The notes under the pieces are model-generated. The model saw only the letters and a list, made by a program, of their open reading frames with translations, had not been told where the DNA came from and made no database searches. The position numbers and the translations under genes are program-made. 6,425 nt of DNA, from assembly GCA_030067055.1 (NCBI GenBank), contig JASJAL010000359.1, positions 1-6,425 of the forward strand. The letters run 5' to 3'. Position 1 is the stretch's first letter; the number at the start of each line of letters is the position of its first letter. This DNA is from Kiloniellales bacterium. Its GTDB lineage: Bacteria; Pseudomonadota; Alphaproteobacteria; Kiloniellales; JAKSBE01. Shown piece after piece: positions 5,644 through 6,425 of this stretch.

Positions 5644-6324
5644 ATGACCATCAAGCACCGTTTTCTCACTCGCAAGCTACTGCCGGTCCTGGCGCTGCTC
5701 CCAATGACCGCCTGTGGCGGCTTCGACGGCAGCATCAATGAAGGACTCATCCCTCTGGGGTCCTGGACCCCCGCGGAATGGGATGTCCCGGCCCAGGCGG
5801 AATGGGTCCGGCTGCAGCATCGCGTTGCCTTCGGCAGCGACTCCATGGAGCTGGACCGGGTCGAACGCCAACGGCTGGCCGCCTTCCTGAAGGAATCCAA
5901 GGTGACCGCCACGGACGATGTCCTCATTTCGGCTCCTCGTGCCAGCGACGGAACGATCGACCCAACCGATCTCGCTCGCTTGGATGCGATTCGTGGAGAG
6001 CTCAGGATCCTCGGCCTGAAGGTCGAGGATGACGCCGGCGATCCCCTGATCGCTCCGGGCAGCATCGGCATCGTGGTCCGTCGGGCCGTCGTGATGGAGC
6101 CGGACTGCGGGACCGAAGAGCCGATCATTCCCGGCGTGCGACCCGAGTTCCGCATCGGCTGCTCAACGGCCCAGAACCTGGGCGCCATGGTGGCCTATCC
6201 GGAAGATCTCATCGAGGGCCGCGGCATCAGCCCGGCAGACGGCACCAAGGGTGCGACCTCGATCGAGCGCTATCGGAAGGACAAGGTCAAGAAGATCGAG
6301 AGAGAGAGGACGAGCGACCTATGA
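5644..6324 (+). CDS. cpaD: CpaD pilus assembly lipoprotein
   Basis: This 226-residue protein fits the CpaD family of Tad pilus lipoproteins, which act in the outer membrane or periplasm with the CpaC secretin. A basic, hydrophobic signal (residues 1-23) leads to MTAC with Cys24 as the likely lipidated residue; Met at -3 is less common than Leu, so lipidation is probable but not certain. The central region (about 50-150) is weakly conserved in the family. The most diagnostic part is FRIGCSTAQNLGAMVAYPED (169-188), matching the family pattern GC-x4-NLAAMVxxPxDL. Cys155 and Cys173 could form a disulfide. The C-terminus is strongly basic and acidic (RKDKVKKIERER). GGAG at 5634-5637, inside the cpaC end, is the ribosome-binding site, 6 bases from the start. 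The stop overlaps the next start in ATGA at 6321-6324. Confidence 0.92.
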   Translation: MTIKHRFLTRKLLPVLALLPMTACGGFDGSINEGLIPLGSWTPAEWDVPAQAEWVRLQHRVAFGSDSMELDRVERQRLAAFLKESKVTATDDVLISAPRASDGTIDPTDLARLDAIRGELRILGLKVEDDAGDPLIAPGSIGIVVRRAVVMEPDCGTEEPIIPGVRPEFRIGCSTAQNLGAMVAYPEDLIEGRGISPADGTKGATSIERYRKDKVKKIERERTSDL

Positions 6325-6425
6325 GCATCGCGGAACAAACCAGCTTGCCTGAGACGGCAAGCAGCGTGAATGCGGACTGCGTTGCCTTCGTCAACGATGG
6401 ACAGACGCACAACGTGGTCGCGGGC
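6321..6425 (+). CDS. cpaE: CpaE/TadZ pilus localization protein, 5' end only
   Basis: Only the first 35 codons are in the window; the frame is open to the right edge. The protein starts MSIAEQTSLPETAS and reaches ADCVAFVNDGQTHNVVAG, which resembles the start of the atypical receiver-like domain that precedes the MinD/ParA-type ATPase domain in CpaE/TadZ. CpaE positions the pilus machine at a cell pole. The start overlaps the cpaD stop in ATGA, with AGAGGA at 6305-6310 ten bases upstream. The call rests mainly on the invariant gene order cpaD-cpaE; the sequence itself gives only weak support. Confidence 0.75.
   Translation, partial: MSIAEQTSLPETASSVNADCVAFVNDGQTHNVVAG

Noticed and set aside
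4021..5658. Long minus-strand frame (545 codons) opposite cpaC
   Set aside because: It is antisense to a secretin with clear family motifs. Long antisense frames are common in GC-rich genes, and the product is a Asp/Arg/Gly-rich shadow without domains.

Overview
The window looks like chromosomal DNA of a GC-rich alphaproteobacterium, possibly a Rhodospirillales-like lineage (inference only). The evidence is the SUF gene set with a DUF59/SufT gene, the canonical alphaproteobacterial order cpaA-cpaB-cpaC-cpaD-cpaE, strong G/C preference at third codon positions, and a CtrA-type box upstream of the pilus genes. All supported genes are on the + strand.

Bases 1-2078 hold the end of an iron-sulfur cluster block: sufE (sulfur transfer), sufT (MIP18/DUF59 maturation factor), sufA (A-type cluster carrier), then a stand-alone flavin reductase of the ferredoxin-NADP reductase superfamily. 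For the reductase I prefer an internal GTG start at 1326 over the upstream ATG at 1230, because codon composition changes sharply there and a good ribosome-binding site precedes it.

Bases 2079-2432 contain no convincing gene. The second half is a very AT-rich island (about 25% G+C over 2251-2400 by hand count) that contains a perfect TTAA-N7-TTAAC sequence, the consensus of the cell-cycle regulator CtrA. It is the likely promoter of the downstream Tad/Flp pilus operon.

Bases 2433-2722 are the most unusual part. A 50-codon reading frame starts like a type IVb Flp pilin but lacks the Glu-Tyr hallmark. Within it lie three back-to-back perfect palindromes with 3-4 base loops, and a fourth hairpin lies further down. 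Coding-like third-position bias continues in the same frame past two TGA stops, which suggests a decayed or rearranged pilin-locus gene, or a structured leader RNA.

Bases 2723-6425 are the start of the Tad (tight adherence/Cpa) pilus operon: CpaA prepilin peptidase, CpaB periplasmic assembly protein, CpaC outer-membrane secretin, CpaD lipoprotein, and the first 35 codons of CpaE. The genes are packed with 3-base gaps or ATGA overlaps, so they are almost certainly one transcript. Together they would process Flp prepilins and build the outer-membrane channel of an adhesive pilus; the CpaF ATPase and the TadB/TadC platform would be expected beyond the right edge.
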